Assembly (NCBI GenBank): GCA_938044295.1
Contig: CALIRC010000104.1
Span: 1 to 9,558, forward strand
Reading direction: 5' to 3'
Origin: Minisyncoccota bacterium
GTDB taxonomy: Bacteria; Patescibacteriota; Minisyncoccia; Moranbacterales; GCA-2747515
Length of the DNA: 9,558 bases
Positions 1 to 5,605 of the stretch are shown here, in pieces; the stretch's first letter is position 1; every line of letters begins with the position of its first letter. The translations under genes were made by a program, and so were the position numbers. The notes below the pieces were generated by a model, which was given only the letters and a program-made list of their open reading frames with translations, was not told the origin of the DNA and did not search any database.

Positions 1-859
1 CCTTACTAGCACGCAAACTGGCCTTAATTACACCATGTCCTATCTGAAAAATAACCAAAGCCACTTTAACAGAAGGAGCATTTGCAAGAATTGTCGCAAC
101 TTCCTTAATATCATTAGAGGAAGGTATAGTACCGCCAGTATCCGAAAGAGTGAGTGCAGTCGTTACAAATCCTGTTTCTCTGAAAAAACTAGCTCTCTCA
201 AGAGCACGACCCCACAAATTTAGTGTCTCAATACGACGATTTATAAAAGCAGACGAAACTATATGAGAGATAGAGGCACCTTTTCGGATGAGGTCAGCAG
301 ATACTTCTAAAACACGAGCAGAGGTATTTGCATGCTGAAAAATACCAGTATCACCCAGAATACCCACAAGAAGTGCGGATGCTATTTGCTGATTGATGGG
401 ATGCTGGGAAAAGGTAAAATAATCATAAAGTAATTCAGTCGTAGATGCATAAGATGGGTCGATGATACTAATATCAGTCTCCAAGGATATATCATGATGA
501 TGATCAAAAGCGATAGTTACACATGTAGGGCTTAGGTGCGAAATCACCTGATCAAAGCCCCTATCAACACTATCGCATCCAACTGCAACATCAAACAATG
601 ATAAATCAATCAGATCAGAATCCAAAATATCAAAACAATGGTCACCTATCACCGGAGTGAGGTAAAGCGGGAATAGATCTAAACAGCCCAACCGGACACT
701 GCAGCCAAAATATGTCTCCAAAAAAATTTTGAGCGCAACTACACTGCCAACGGCATCTGGGTCTGGACGTGTGTGGGCAACTAAAAGCACATTTTCAGAC
801 TGTCTAAAAATGTGTGAAACATGACTAAATTCTTTGATAAAACGGTGTGAAGTCCCCAT
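1..859 (-). CDS. DHH/DHHA1-family phosphoesterase, NrnA-like (3' end outside window)
   Basis: The 286 visible codons are uninterrupted and run off the left edge, so the C-terminus is missing. Residue numbers count from the ATG at 859. The metal-binding motifs of the DHH superfamily are in order: AHTRPDPDAVGS at about 28-39 (the DxD motif), CDSVD at about 95-99, FDHHH at about 118-122 (the name-giving DHH) and GILGDTGIF at about 166-174. The start of the DHHA1 substrate domain is seen near the break (VIKASLRAS), and its terminal glycine/histidine signature should lie just outside. Family members such as NrnA hydrolyse short oligoribonucleotides or pAp using two manganese ions in the cytoplasm. 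Oligo-RNA, pAp or cyclic-dinucleotide products cannot be told apart here. It follows rbfA on the same strand. A GTG at 899-897, overlapping the rbfA stop, is an in-frame alternative start adding 13 or so residues. I prefer the ATG because it already leaves about 27 residues before the first motif. No Shine-Dalgarno is visible for either. Confidence 0.9.
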   Translation of the reverse strand, partial: MGTSHRFIKEFSHVSHIFRQSENVLLVAHTRPDPDAVGSVVALKIFLETYFGCSVRLGCLDLFPLYLTPVIGDHCFDILDSDLIDLSLFDVAVGCDSVDRGFDQVISHLSPTCVTIAFDHHHDISLETDISIIDPSYASTTELLYDYFTFSQHPINQQIASALLVGILGDTGIFQHANTSARVLEVSADLIRKGASISHIVSSAFINRRIETLNLWGRALERASFFRETGFVTTALTLSDTGGTIPSSNDIKEVATILANAPSVKVALVIFQIGHGVIKASLRASK

Positions 860-895
860 GGAGTATTCATTCAATACAGGTTATACAGTCAAATG

Positions 896-1222
896 TCACG
901 ATGCGAGGGCATCATCTATATCGCTTACATCGGTACTAGTACGGTCTAAAACAAACACAATGCGCGGAAGTATCTTAAGGTAGAGGCGCTTATGGAGAAC
1001 TTTCTGAATCTGCATTTTTTCTTTCTCAAGAGTTTGCATTATATAGTGTGTATCAACAGTTGGATATCCTTGTATATAGACTTTTGCCTGCGAAAGGTCA
1101 TCTGATGTAGATACACGAGAAACAGTTGCAAAAGCACCTTGCTTGAAGTCAATTTCCTGCATGATGAGTGTTCCGAGCTCCTTCTTAAGGAGAGAGTTTA
1201 GTTTGAATATGCGATCTGACAT
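896..1222 (-). CDS. rbfA: Ribosome-binding factor A
   Basis: This 108-aa protein has the usual RbfA length and layout. The N-terminus is MSDRIFKLNSLLKKELGTLI, followed by a basic/acidic KH-like body (VSTSDDLSQAKVYIQGYP, then a helix rich in K, Q and L). It ends with the typical RIVFVLDRTSTDVSDIDDAL, which matches the family pattern of a P-x-I-x-F-x-x-D strand followed by an acidic helix. RbfA is a single-domain KH-fold protein that binds the 30S subunit near helix 1 of 16S rRNA during late maturation. The gene starts 31 nt after tRNA-Arg and its TGA stop overlaps a possible GTG start of the phosphoesterase gene (GTGA overlap). The three are probably one transcript. In many bacteria rbfA lies next to the DHH phosphoesterase gene in the nusA-infB-rbfA region, so this pairing is a conserved remnant. 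No clear Shine-Dalgarno precedes the ATG. Confidence 0.93.
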   Translation of the reverse strand: MSDRIFKLNSLLKKELGTLIMQEIDFKQGAFATVSRVSTSDDLSQAKVYIQGYPTVDTHYIMQTLEKEKMQIQKVLHKRLYLKILPRIVFVLDRTSTDVSDIDDALAS

Positions 1223-1253
1223 AAGGCAGTGTAATAAAGTAATTGAGACTATG

Positions 1254-1325
1254 TGCTCTCGGCAGGAATCGAACCTGCATCTAAGACTTAGGAGGTCCTT
1301 GTTCTATCCATTAAACTACGAAAGC
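1254..1325 (-). tRNA. tRNA-Arg (anticodon CCT)
   Basis: A complete 72-nt cloverleaf reads on the minus strand. The acceptor GCTTTCG pairs with CGAGAGC (one G-U). The D stem is GTTT/GAAC and the anticodon stem AGGAC/GTCTT (one G-U). The loop CTCCTAA has U33 and anticodon CCT, and the T arm is GCAGG-TTCGATT-CCTGC with discriminator A. It decodes AGG. The 3' CCA is not encoded (the genomic bases after the discriminator are CAT), so a CCA-adding enzyme is required. It stands at the head of the rbfA unit. Confidence 0.95.
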
Positions 1326-1474
1326 ATAAAATCATATATAAATAATTTTGTCAAATATATAGATGTGATATTTACTTGGGTAGTATAGCAAAAAAGCAGC
1401 AATACACAACAAAGAGTAATATTTGTCACAAAATAGCAATTTTGTCAAGTATTGACTAATGATATTGAGAGATA
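1326..1474. other. AT-rich intergenic region left of the array
   Basis: No gene is visible. The stretch holds the likely promoter of the tRNA-Arg/rbfA unit. TGTCAA (TTGACA on the minus strand) occurs at 1349-1354 and 1443-1448, but neither has a well-spaced -10 box. No cluster of DnaA boxes (TTATCCACA-like) was found here. Confidence 0.5.
1382..1409 (-). promoter_or_regulatory. Putative sigma-70 promoter of tRNA-Arg/rbfA
   Basis: On the minus strand, TTGTGT (1409-1404) and TATACT (1387-1382) are separated by 16 bp. A TG one base before the -10 makes it an extended -10. Transcription would start about 50 nt upstream of the tRNA. The -35 box is imperfect, so the call rests mainly on the -10 and its position. 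Confidence 0.5.
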
Positions 1475-2139
1475 TGTTCTACGTAGAACAATCTCTTTTA
1501 ATATTGATGTTTTCCACTATTTATATTACACAAACCATTCTCAAATATGCAAAGTTTCAGATCAGAAATACGATCACGAATATACGTATTTGTTCCACGT
1601 AGAACAAAGCAGAGGTAAAACAAGACGTTTAGAAAATATGAAATGAATGTTCCACGTAGAACAACATTACAAAAATACAATTAATGATAAATAATATGTG
1701 AACGTTGAAAAATGTTCCACGTGGAACACAAAAACACTAGAATACAAAAAATGTTCCACGTGGAACAAAGAGGAAGAGCGACTGAATAATAATGAGTCGA
1801 GAAGTAACGAAAGATGTTCCACGTAGAACACAAAAAGTAGGAATAAACAAAGCAAGAAAATGTTCCACGTAGAACAAATCGGATAAATCAAAAAAAAGTA
1901 GACAAAGCAATAAAAATAGTGAAGAATGTTCCACGTGGAACAATGGTAAAATAGCAGATTAATAAAAATACAAAAAGTACGTAAGATTCAGAAAAAAAAC
2001 ATAAAAAGTAATTCAAAAAAGTTCCACGTAGAACAAGGAGCAAAAAAAATGAATCAAAATGTTCCACGTGGAACAAAATCATAAAATACTATTGAAAATG
2101 AGAAAAGAGTATTAGAAAAAATATGTTCCACGTAGAACA
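1475..2139. repeat. parS: Array of eleven parS-like 16-bp palindromes (putative ParB centromere)
   Basis: Eleven near-identical 16-bp sites start at 1475, 1591, 1648, 1713, 1752, 1815, 1861, 1927, 2020, 2060 and 2124. Four (1713, 1752, 1927, 2060) are the perfect palindrome TGTTCCACGTGGAACA. Six (1591, 1648, 1815, 1861, 2020, 2124) read TGTTCCACGTAGAACA, the one at 2020 having A as first base. The one at 1475 is the symmetric TGTTCTACGTAGAACA. The form TGTTNCACGTGNAACA is the known chromosomal parS site bound by ParB, the CTPase that loads at parS and spreads along DNA and works with ParA and SMC in chromosome segregation. Spacers are AT-rich, unrelated to one another, and 23 to 100 bp long. 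No gene is credible inside: minus-strand open frames here only translate the repeats (FHVEH, PRGT). The match to parS is direct; ParB binding is inferred, and no parA or parB lies in the window. Other palindrome-binding proteins remain possible. Confidence 0.85.
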
Positions 2140-2176
2140 ATCCTGTAGGCAGCATGAGAAATAATAAGAGCAAGAC

Positions 2177-2197
2177 TTAGTGTAATAAATACACTAA
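2177..2197. repeat. Perfect 8-bp inverted repeat
   Basis: TTAGTGTA and TACACTAA flank a 5-nt loop (ATAAA). It starts 38 bp past the last parS-like site and has no T-run after it on either strand, so it does not look like a terminator. A dimeric regulator's operator or a short RNA hairpin is possible. Confidence 0.55.
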
Positions 2198-2251
2198 CAA
2201 TAGAAATATTGATCACTACGGAAACATGCAATATGGCCATAAAATTAGTAG

Positions 2252-2278
2252 ATGAGAAGTCTAGTGTAGACGACTCAT
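2252..2278. repeat. Imperfect 27-bp palindrome
   Basis: ATGAG-aa-GTCTA-gtg-TAGAC-ga-CTCAT gives two 5-bp stems separated by a 2x2 internal mismatch and closed by a 3-nt loop. Ten of twelve positions pair. The mismatches are A-A and A-G. It could be an operator or part of a structured RNA; nothing in the sequence decides between them. Confidence 0.5.
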
Positions 2279-2608
2279 TGAGCGTAAATGAGGTATTGGT
2301 GTCCTAAGCTTCACTATAGAGAATGATTGGAATCCTATCAGAATCTACAGTATAGCTGAAACATAATACGGTTAGGAGCATGCTAAATGGAGAAAAAAGG
2401 GTTAGAGTTTTGGGTGAAACAAAAGAAGTCTCCACAAAGAATCATAATAGCAATAACTAAAGACATCCTCTTGGAGGTAAAATAATAGAAAAAAAACGTA
2501 AGATATCAGTTCTCAATATACTCAGAAAGAGAAAAAAGAAACAAAGTACTACATAACACTTAAGTCCACAGTGTTGAAAAAAATATAAGAAAAAAATAGT
2601 ATCTAATG

Positions 2609-2617
2609 TGCTATAAT
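2609..2617 (+). promoter_or_regulatory. Extended -10 promoter of the two-gene membrane/secreted unit
   Basis: TGC-TATAAT is a perfect extended -10 element. No -35 lies at standard spacing (TTGAAA at 2574-2579 is too far). Transcription would begin near 2624, giving a leader of about 20 nt before the ATG at 2644. This position excludes the upstream TTG at 2617 as a start codon. Confidence 0.6.
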
Positions 2618-2643
2618 TGTTATATAAAAAGAGTATCACAACG

Positions 2644-3657
2644 ATGCAAGAAAAAAGGAAAAAGAATTCAATTAATAATTACCTTACATTGGGTATATTC
2701 ATCACACTTCTTGTAGGGGCATTTACATTCTACGTAGGCGCACAAGATGATTTACGAGAAAATATTTTTGAAGATTTTGACGGTGATGGTTTGAGTAATG
2801 GAGAAGAGTTATCATTAGGAACAAATCCACATGAAGCTGACACTGATGGCGATGGCTACGGAGATGCTACCGAGATAGAGTCAGGCTACGACCCACTCAA
2901 GCCTGCACCCGGAGACCGCATCATAAAAGAAAATCAGGAACTTGGAGAGGATAAAAATGAAGGGAGGGGAGGTCTAGATAAAGGTCTGACATCCTCACTT
3001 ACAGGAATGCTACAAGATTATGCAAGTACAAACATCGCTGAGGGAAATGAGTACATCGATCAAGAAGATCTAGATAGCAAAATAGATGAGTTTTTCGAAC
3101 AAGAAGTCACTCTAATCGACTTGCCAGAAGAAAGCCAAAACCGCATACACATCAAAAACCAAGAATACCCGGAGCTCTCAGAGATTGAAAGGGAACAGAA
3201 AATACGAGAAGACACTTTAGAATATTATGCAGCCCTTGGATTTATATTTCGGGAGGCAGCACCTGAGGTTTACGACACTGGATCATTTGAGGGCATTCTC
3301 GGTCAGACGTATGAACAATCGCAAGTTGTTGGCGCAAATCCACAGTCAATTGATTACTTTACAGATATGACATCGCAGATGCTCTCTGGATCAGAATACC
3401 TTTATGAAATAGCTGTACCCGAGACGCTCATGGATTTTCACGTTAAGCTATTGCAGATATCAGATTATGCAGGATCAACATTTGACCTTCAAAGCACTCC
3501 AGATCAAATTATTGAAGATCCACTGAGTTTCTACTACAACATTTCCAGAGCGACAAGCATGCTGACACTTATTGAGGAGGTGCAGGATGAATGGGCTGCA
3601 AGTATAGAAGAGCTAGGTGTAGATCCCAAAGATCTTGTAGAAGCACTACAAAACTAA
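2644..3657 (+). CDS. Membrane-anchored protein with two thrombospondin-type-3-like calcium loops
   Basis: With the ATG at 2644 the protein is 337 aa. It has a short basic N-terminus (QEKRKK) and one hydrophobic segment at about 13-33, acting as membrane anchor or uncleaved signal. Two acidic loops follow: DFDGDGLSNGEE (about 44-55) and DTDGDGYGDATE (about 67-78), joined by LGTNP. This is the DxDxDG pattern of thrombospondin type 3 and dockerin-like calcium-binding repeats. The remaining 240 or so residues are acidic and mainly helical, with no family I recognise and no cysteines. The likely topology is an extracytoplasmic body next to the membrane. An in-frame TTG at 2617 overlaps the promoter -10, so the later ATG is chosen; it has only a weak GAG as ribosome-binding site. 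The next gene starts 4 nt after the stop, implying co-expression. The function is unknown; a calcium-stabilised surface or envelope-complex component is an inference. Confidence 0.85.
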   Translation: MQEKRKKNSINNYLTLGIFITLLVGAFTFYVGAQDDLRENIFEDFDGDGLSNGEELSLGTNPHEADTDGDGYGDATEIESGYDPLKPAPGDRIIKENQELGEDKNEGRGGLDKGLTSSLTGMLQDYASTNIAEGNEYIDQEDLDSKIDEFFEQEVTLIDLPEESQNRIHIKNQEYPELSEIEREQKIREDTLEYYAALGFIFREAAPEVYDTGSFEGILGQTYEQSQVVGANPQSIDYFTDMTSQMLSGSEYLYEIAVPETLMDFHVKLLQISDYAGSTFDLQSTPDQIIEDPLSFYYNISRATSMLTLIEEVQDEWAASIEELGVDPKDLVEALQN

Positions 3658-3661
3658 AATT

Positions 3662-4609
3662 ATGGTAAAAAATTCCTTTTTCGCAGGATTCCTCTCAATT
3701 TTAATGCTACTAACACCGCTTCATACAGCACAAGCGGGCGTTTGGGGTGAAAACATAGCTTCAGCACTTGGAAAATTTGCACTAGAGGAGGTTCGAAACA
3801 TTTTGTACGAATTGGGAAAAGCTTCGCTCGACATTCTTAAATCACGAGGCGCTATCAACGCACTTTCAAATGCTGCATTTGACGATGCCCCAGCCTGGAT
3901 CTCCGACTACAAAGAATACCTGATAGAAAAACCAGTAAATGCAGCAGCAGCCCAATCAGAGCAATACCTCACAAAGGCTCTTCATGGTAGAACAGAAGGA
4001 AACTACCAACAAAGAGATGATGCAGGTACGCTAGAAAGCTTCGACTCAGTGCTCTTTCGTATATCCGCCCGATCAATTCCACATCTTGTAAGCAATAAAA
4101 ACCGCGATATACTTGGCGTAGACTACATTGACAGTTGCCAGCTAGTGCAGGGGCAGCCAGAGTTTTTTGGTGTAAAAGATGAGAGATCTTTTAATTGTTT
4201 TTCTGCAATGTTCCAAAATTCATTAAATCACCCAGAAGGACTTAAAGCAGCTGCCAGAGGTGCGTATGAAAAACTAAAAGCCGAACAGGAAGAAATTGCT
4301 AGAACCGAGGCACAAGTAGCAGATGGCGCACTACCGCAGTTAAATGAACATGGAGTTGTTGTAAAGTCTGCTGCTGTAGTCGCACATACCGTAACGCAAC
4401 TAAACTCAAAAGCCACAGAATTCCTTGCAAACTTCCAAAACGAACATCCTATAGCACAAATCATCATTCAAGAAGCATCATCAGCACTCATCAAGTACGG
4501 CGAAAAGAAAATACTTGAAGAATCCGCCAGACTCAGAGAACGTGGCAGAAGAGAACTTGAAAGACTAGAGAGGACAATTGATGAAAAAAATGCAGAAGCA
4601 AACTTTTAA
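3662..4609 (+). CDS. Exported alpha-helical protein of unknown function
   Basis: The protein has 315 aa and I do not recognise its family. A classical signal peptide occupies about residues 1-25: a K at position 3, a hydrophobic core FFAGFLSILMLLTPL, and a likely signal peptidase I site at TAQA-G. An amphipathic helical stretch follows (about 35-62). The central region contains FRISARSIPHLV and two cysteines at about 159 and 179, placed to form a disulfide outside the cytoplasm. A long helical, charged C-terminus (about 280-310, rich in R and E) looks like a coiled coil. It starts 4 nt after the stop of the calcium-loop gene without its own Shine-Dalgarno, so translation is probably coupled. 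The pair may form one envelope complex. A role in a pilus or secretion apparatus is conceivable, but no such genes are in view. A terminator follows at 4654-4692. Confidence 0.82.
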   Translation: MVKNSFFAGFLSILMLLTPLHTAQAGVWGENIASALGKFALEEVRNILYELGKASLDILKSRGAINALSNAAFDDAPAWISDYKEYLIEKPVNAAAAQSEQYLTKALHGRTEGNYQQRDDAGTLESFDSVLFRISARSIPHLVSNKNRDILGVDYIDSCQLVQGQPEFFGVKDERSFNCFSAMFQNSLNHPEGLKAAARGAYEKLKAEQEEIARTEAQVADGALPQLNEHGVVVKSAAVVAHTVTQLNSKATEFLANFQNEHPIAQIIIQEASSALIKYGEKKILEESARLRERGRRELERLERTIDEKNAEANF

Positions 4610-4653
4610 AATCCCACTTATACATTTGAGAAAATACACTATACAAAAAAATG

Positions 4654-4692
4654 AAAAAAACCACTTCTACAAAACGAGAAGCGGTTTTTTTT
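4654..4692. terminator. Bidirectional intrinsic terminator
   Basis: CCACTTCT and AGAAGCGG form a stem around an 8-nt loop, flanked by seven As on the left and eight Ts on the right. It therefore ends the plus-strand unit, with one A-C mismatch in that RNA. It also ends the minus-strand tRNA-Val, where the same pair becomes a G-U wobble and the stem is better. Confidence 0.85.
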
Positions 4693-4693
4693 G

Positions 4694-4767
4694 TGGGCGA
4701 CACAAGATTCGAACTTGTGACCTCTTGGATGTCGACCAAGCGCTCTAACCAACTGAGCTAGTCGCCC
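4694..4767 (-). tRNA. tRNA-Val (anticodon GAC) with unusual C33
   Basis: A 74-nt cloverleaf reads on the minus strand. The acceptor GGGCGAC pairs with GTCGCCC, the D stem is GCTC/GAGC, the anticodon stem CTTGG/CCAAG, and the T arm ACAAG-TTCGAAT-CTTGT with discriminator A. The anticodon loop is TCGACAT. Aligned to the standard tRNA-Val loop TTGACAT, the anticodon is GAC and position 33 is C instead of the near-universal U. CCA is not encoded. A good promoter lies just upstream and a terminator directly downstream, so it is a single-gene transcript and looks expressed. Confidence 0.9.
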
Positions 4768-4788
4768 AAATCAAAGACCATAAAAAAT

Positions 4789-4817
4789 AGTATACAAGAA
4801 ATATGGATTAGAGGCAA
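4789..4817 (-). promoter_or_regulatory. Sigma-70 promoter of tRNA-Val
   Basis: On the minus strand, TTGCCT (4817-4812) and TATACT (4794-4789) are separated by 17 bp. This places the start about 15 nt before the tRNA 5' end, as expected for a lone tRNA gene. It is divergent from the promoter at 4856-4884. Confidence 0.72.
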
Positions 4818-4855
4818 GTTAATCCATCAAGAGAATAGTAAGCACTTTGGCAAAA

Positions 4856-4884
4856 TTGACAAAATAATAAAAAAATGATATAAT
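4856..4884 (+). promoter_or_regulatory. Perfect consensus sigma-70 promoter of the small exported protein
   Basis: TTGACA and TATAAT are separated by exactly 17 bp, with an additional TG one base before the -10. Transcription would begin near 4891, giving a leader of about 30 nt. A GGGGAG Shine-Dalgarno at 4913-4918 lies only 3 nt before the ATG at 4922, shorter than usual. Confidence 0.88.
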
Positions 4885-4921
4885 TAATACAGTGAAATAA
4901 AACTTCCGATGGGGGGAGATA

Positions 4922-5494
4922 ATGAAATTTAAGAATATTAACATAGTATTACTCGCACTTGTTGCAGTATGTAACCTGGGATGCGCAAATATTGAAAGCC
5001 TTGGGGCAAAAACTGGTGGCCTACTAACAGGAAATGCGGATCATAATGGTGAATTTGTGCCATTAGTCCATCCAGGAGAGTGTACAGTTACCGTAGACGT
5101 AAATCAGGGGAATCGAGCATTCATCAGGATCGGATCCGTCTATCTCTACCAATATGATGGAGCTATAAAAAATGGATTTAGTATACTCTGGGCACTAGAG
5201 TACGAAGACGTGAAAAACTTCTCACCTACCAGGGGGAATATGAGAAAAAGATTCTCCGGAAAAAACATCTTCAAAGTGCACGCGATAGGGTACAGGGAAA
5301 GAATTTACCACCTACTGCGCGCTTCACCAGATGGATTTACCCCAACGGCTGTTGTTGGAACAAAAAACTCCATCGTGCCAATAGCCATTGAATATCTTGT
5401 TCACAAAAAAAATGCCCAGCTTTACAAATCAAAAAAGTGCATGCTAAGTACTAGTATGAACGGGCGTACATTCTACTTTAGAAACATGCCGTAG
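4922..5494 (+). CDS. Small exported protein, probable lipoprotein, unknown function
   Basis: The protein has 190 aa and matches no family I know. The N-terminus MKFKNINIVLLALVAVCNLGCAN has a basic start, a hydrophobic core and a cysteine in a lipoprotein-signal context at about residue 21. The -3 position is N rather than the usual L, so the lipobox is imperfect and lipid attachment is likely but not certain. The mature part begins with a Gly/Ser-poor linker, then alternates short hydrophobic strands (CTVTVDVNQGNRAFIRIGSVYLYQY) with charged turns, suggesting a beta-rich domain. Two further cysteines (in GECTV and KKCML) could form a disulfide. The ATG is chosen because of the Shine-Dalgarno just upstream and the consensus promoter. 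The gene is monocistronic, with its own promoter and a strong terminator, so it is probably made in quantity. Confidence 0.82.
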   Translation: MKFKNINIVLLALVAVCNLGCANIESLGAKTGGLLTGNADHNGEFVPLVHPGECTVTVDVNQGNRAFIRIGSVYLYQYDGAIKNGFSILWALEYEDVKNFSPTRGNMRKRFSGKNIFKVHAIGYRERIYHLLRASPDGFTPTAVVGTKNSIVPIAIEYLVHKKNAQLYKSKKCMLSTSMNGRTFYFRNMP

Positions 5495-5500
5495 AACTAG

Positions 5501-5530
5501 AAAGGTTGTAATCACATTACAACCTTTTTT
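5501..5530 (+). terminator. Intrinsic terminator of the small exported protein gene
   Basis: A perfect 12-bp stem, AAAGGTTGTAAT with ATTACAACCTTT, closes a CAC loop and is followed by Ts. It begins 6 nt after the stop codon. The minus-strand version has only a short T-run. Confidence 0.92.
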
Positions 5531-5537
5531 ATATACT

Positions 5538-5560
5538 AAAAATCGCAGTCTCCTGCGATT
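5538..5560 (-). terminator. Intrinsic terminator of ftsH
   Basis: On the minus strand, AATCGCAG and CTGCGATT form a perfect 8-bp stem around a GAGA (GNRA) tetraloop, running into TTTTT. It lies about 45 nt beyond the ftsH stop and abuts the convergent terminator at 5501-5530. Confidence 0.82.
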
Positions 5561-5605
5561 CTTAGATTCAAAAAAAACGATCTTCAGTTTCTTCAAAATT
5601 TTTAT

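Larger units (their letters stand above)
2140..2608. other. Gene-free region between the array and the plus-strand unit
   Basis: No reading frame here looks like a protein, and no tRNA, tmRNA, RNase P or SRP RNA signature was recognised. Two inverted repeats lie at 2177-2197 and 2252-2278. The rest is AT-rich with purine runs. A weak CCTC-TTG-GAGG hairpin occurs near 2467-2477. The right end carries the promoter of the next gene. Confidence 0.5.

Noticed and set aside
35..223. 62-aa plus-strand reading frame
   Set aside because: Antisense shadow of the DHH phosphoesterase, whose motifs are clear on the other strand.
1498..2082. Several minus-strand open frames across the array
   Set aside because: Their only recurring motifs (FHVEH, VPRGT, LRGT) are translations of the 16-bp palindromes in different frames; the rest is F/L-rich translation of AT-rich spacers, with no ribosome-binding sites.
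1475..2139. CRISPR array
   Set aside because: Repeats are 16-bp palindromes, too short, with AT-rich spacers varying from 23 to 100 bp; no cas genes nearby.
1475..2139. Row of intrinsic terminators or RNA hairpins
   Set aside because: A 6-bp stem with an ACGT loop is possible but no T-runs follow, and the CACGTG core with TGTT/AACA ends is explained more simply as parS. Kept only as an alternative for the asymmetric variants.
1326..2616. Replication origin with DnaA boxes
   Set aside because: No TTATCCACA-like cluster was found by eye; origin proximity can only be inferred from the parS sites.
2617..2643. TTG start at 2617 for the calcium-loop protein
   Set aside because: It overlaps the TATAAT promoter box, so it would not be in the transcript; the ATG at 2644 still precedes the membrane segment.
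4533..4739. 68-aa minus-strand reading frame
   Set aside because: It runs through tRNA-Val, the terminator and the antisense of the helical protein gene.
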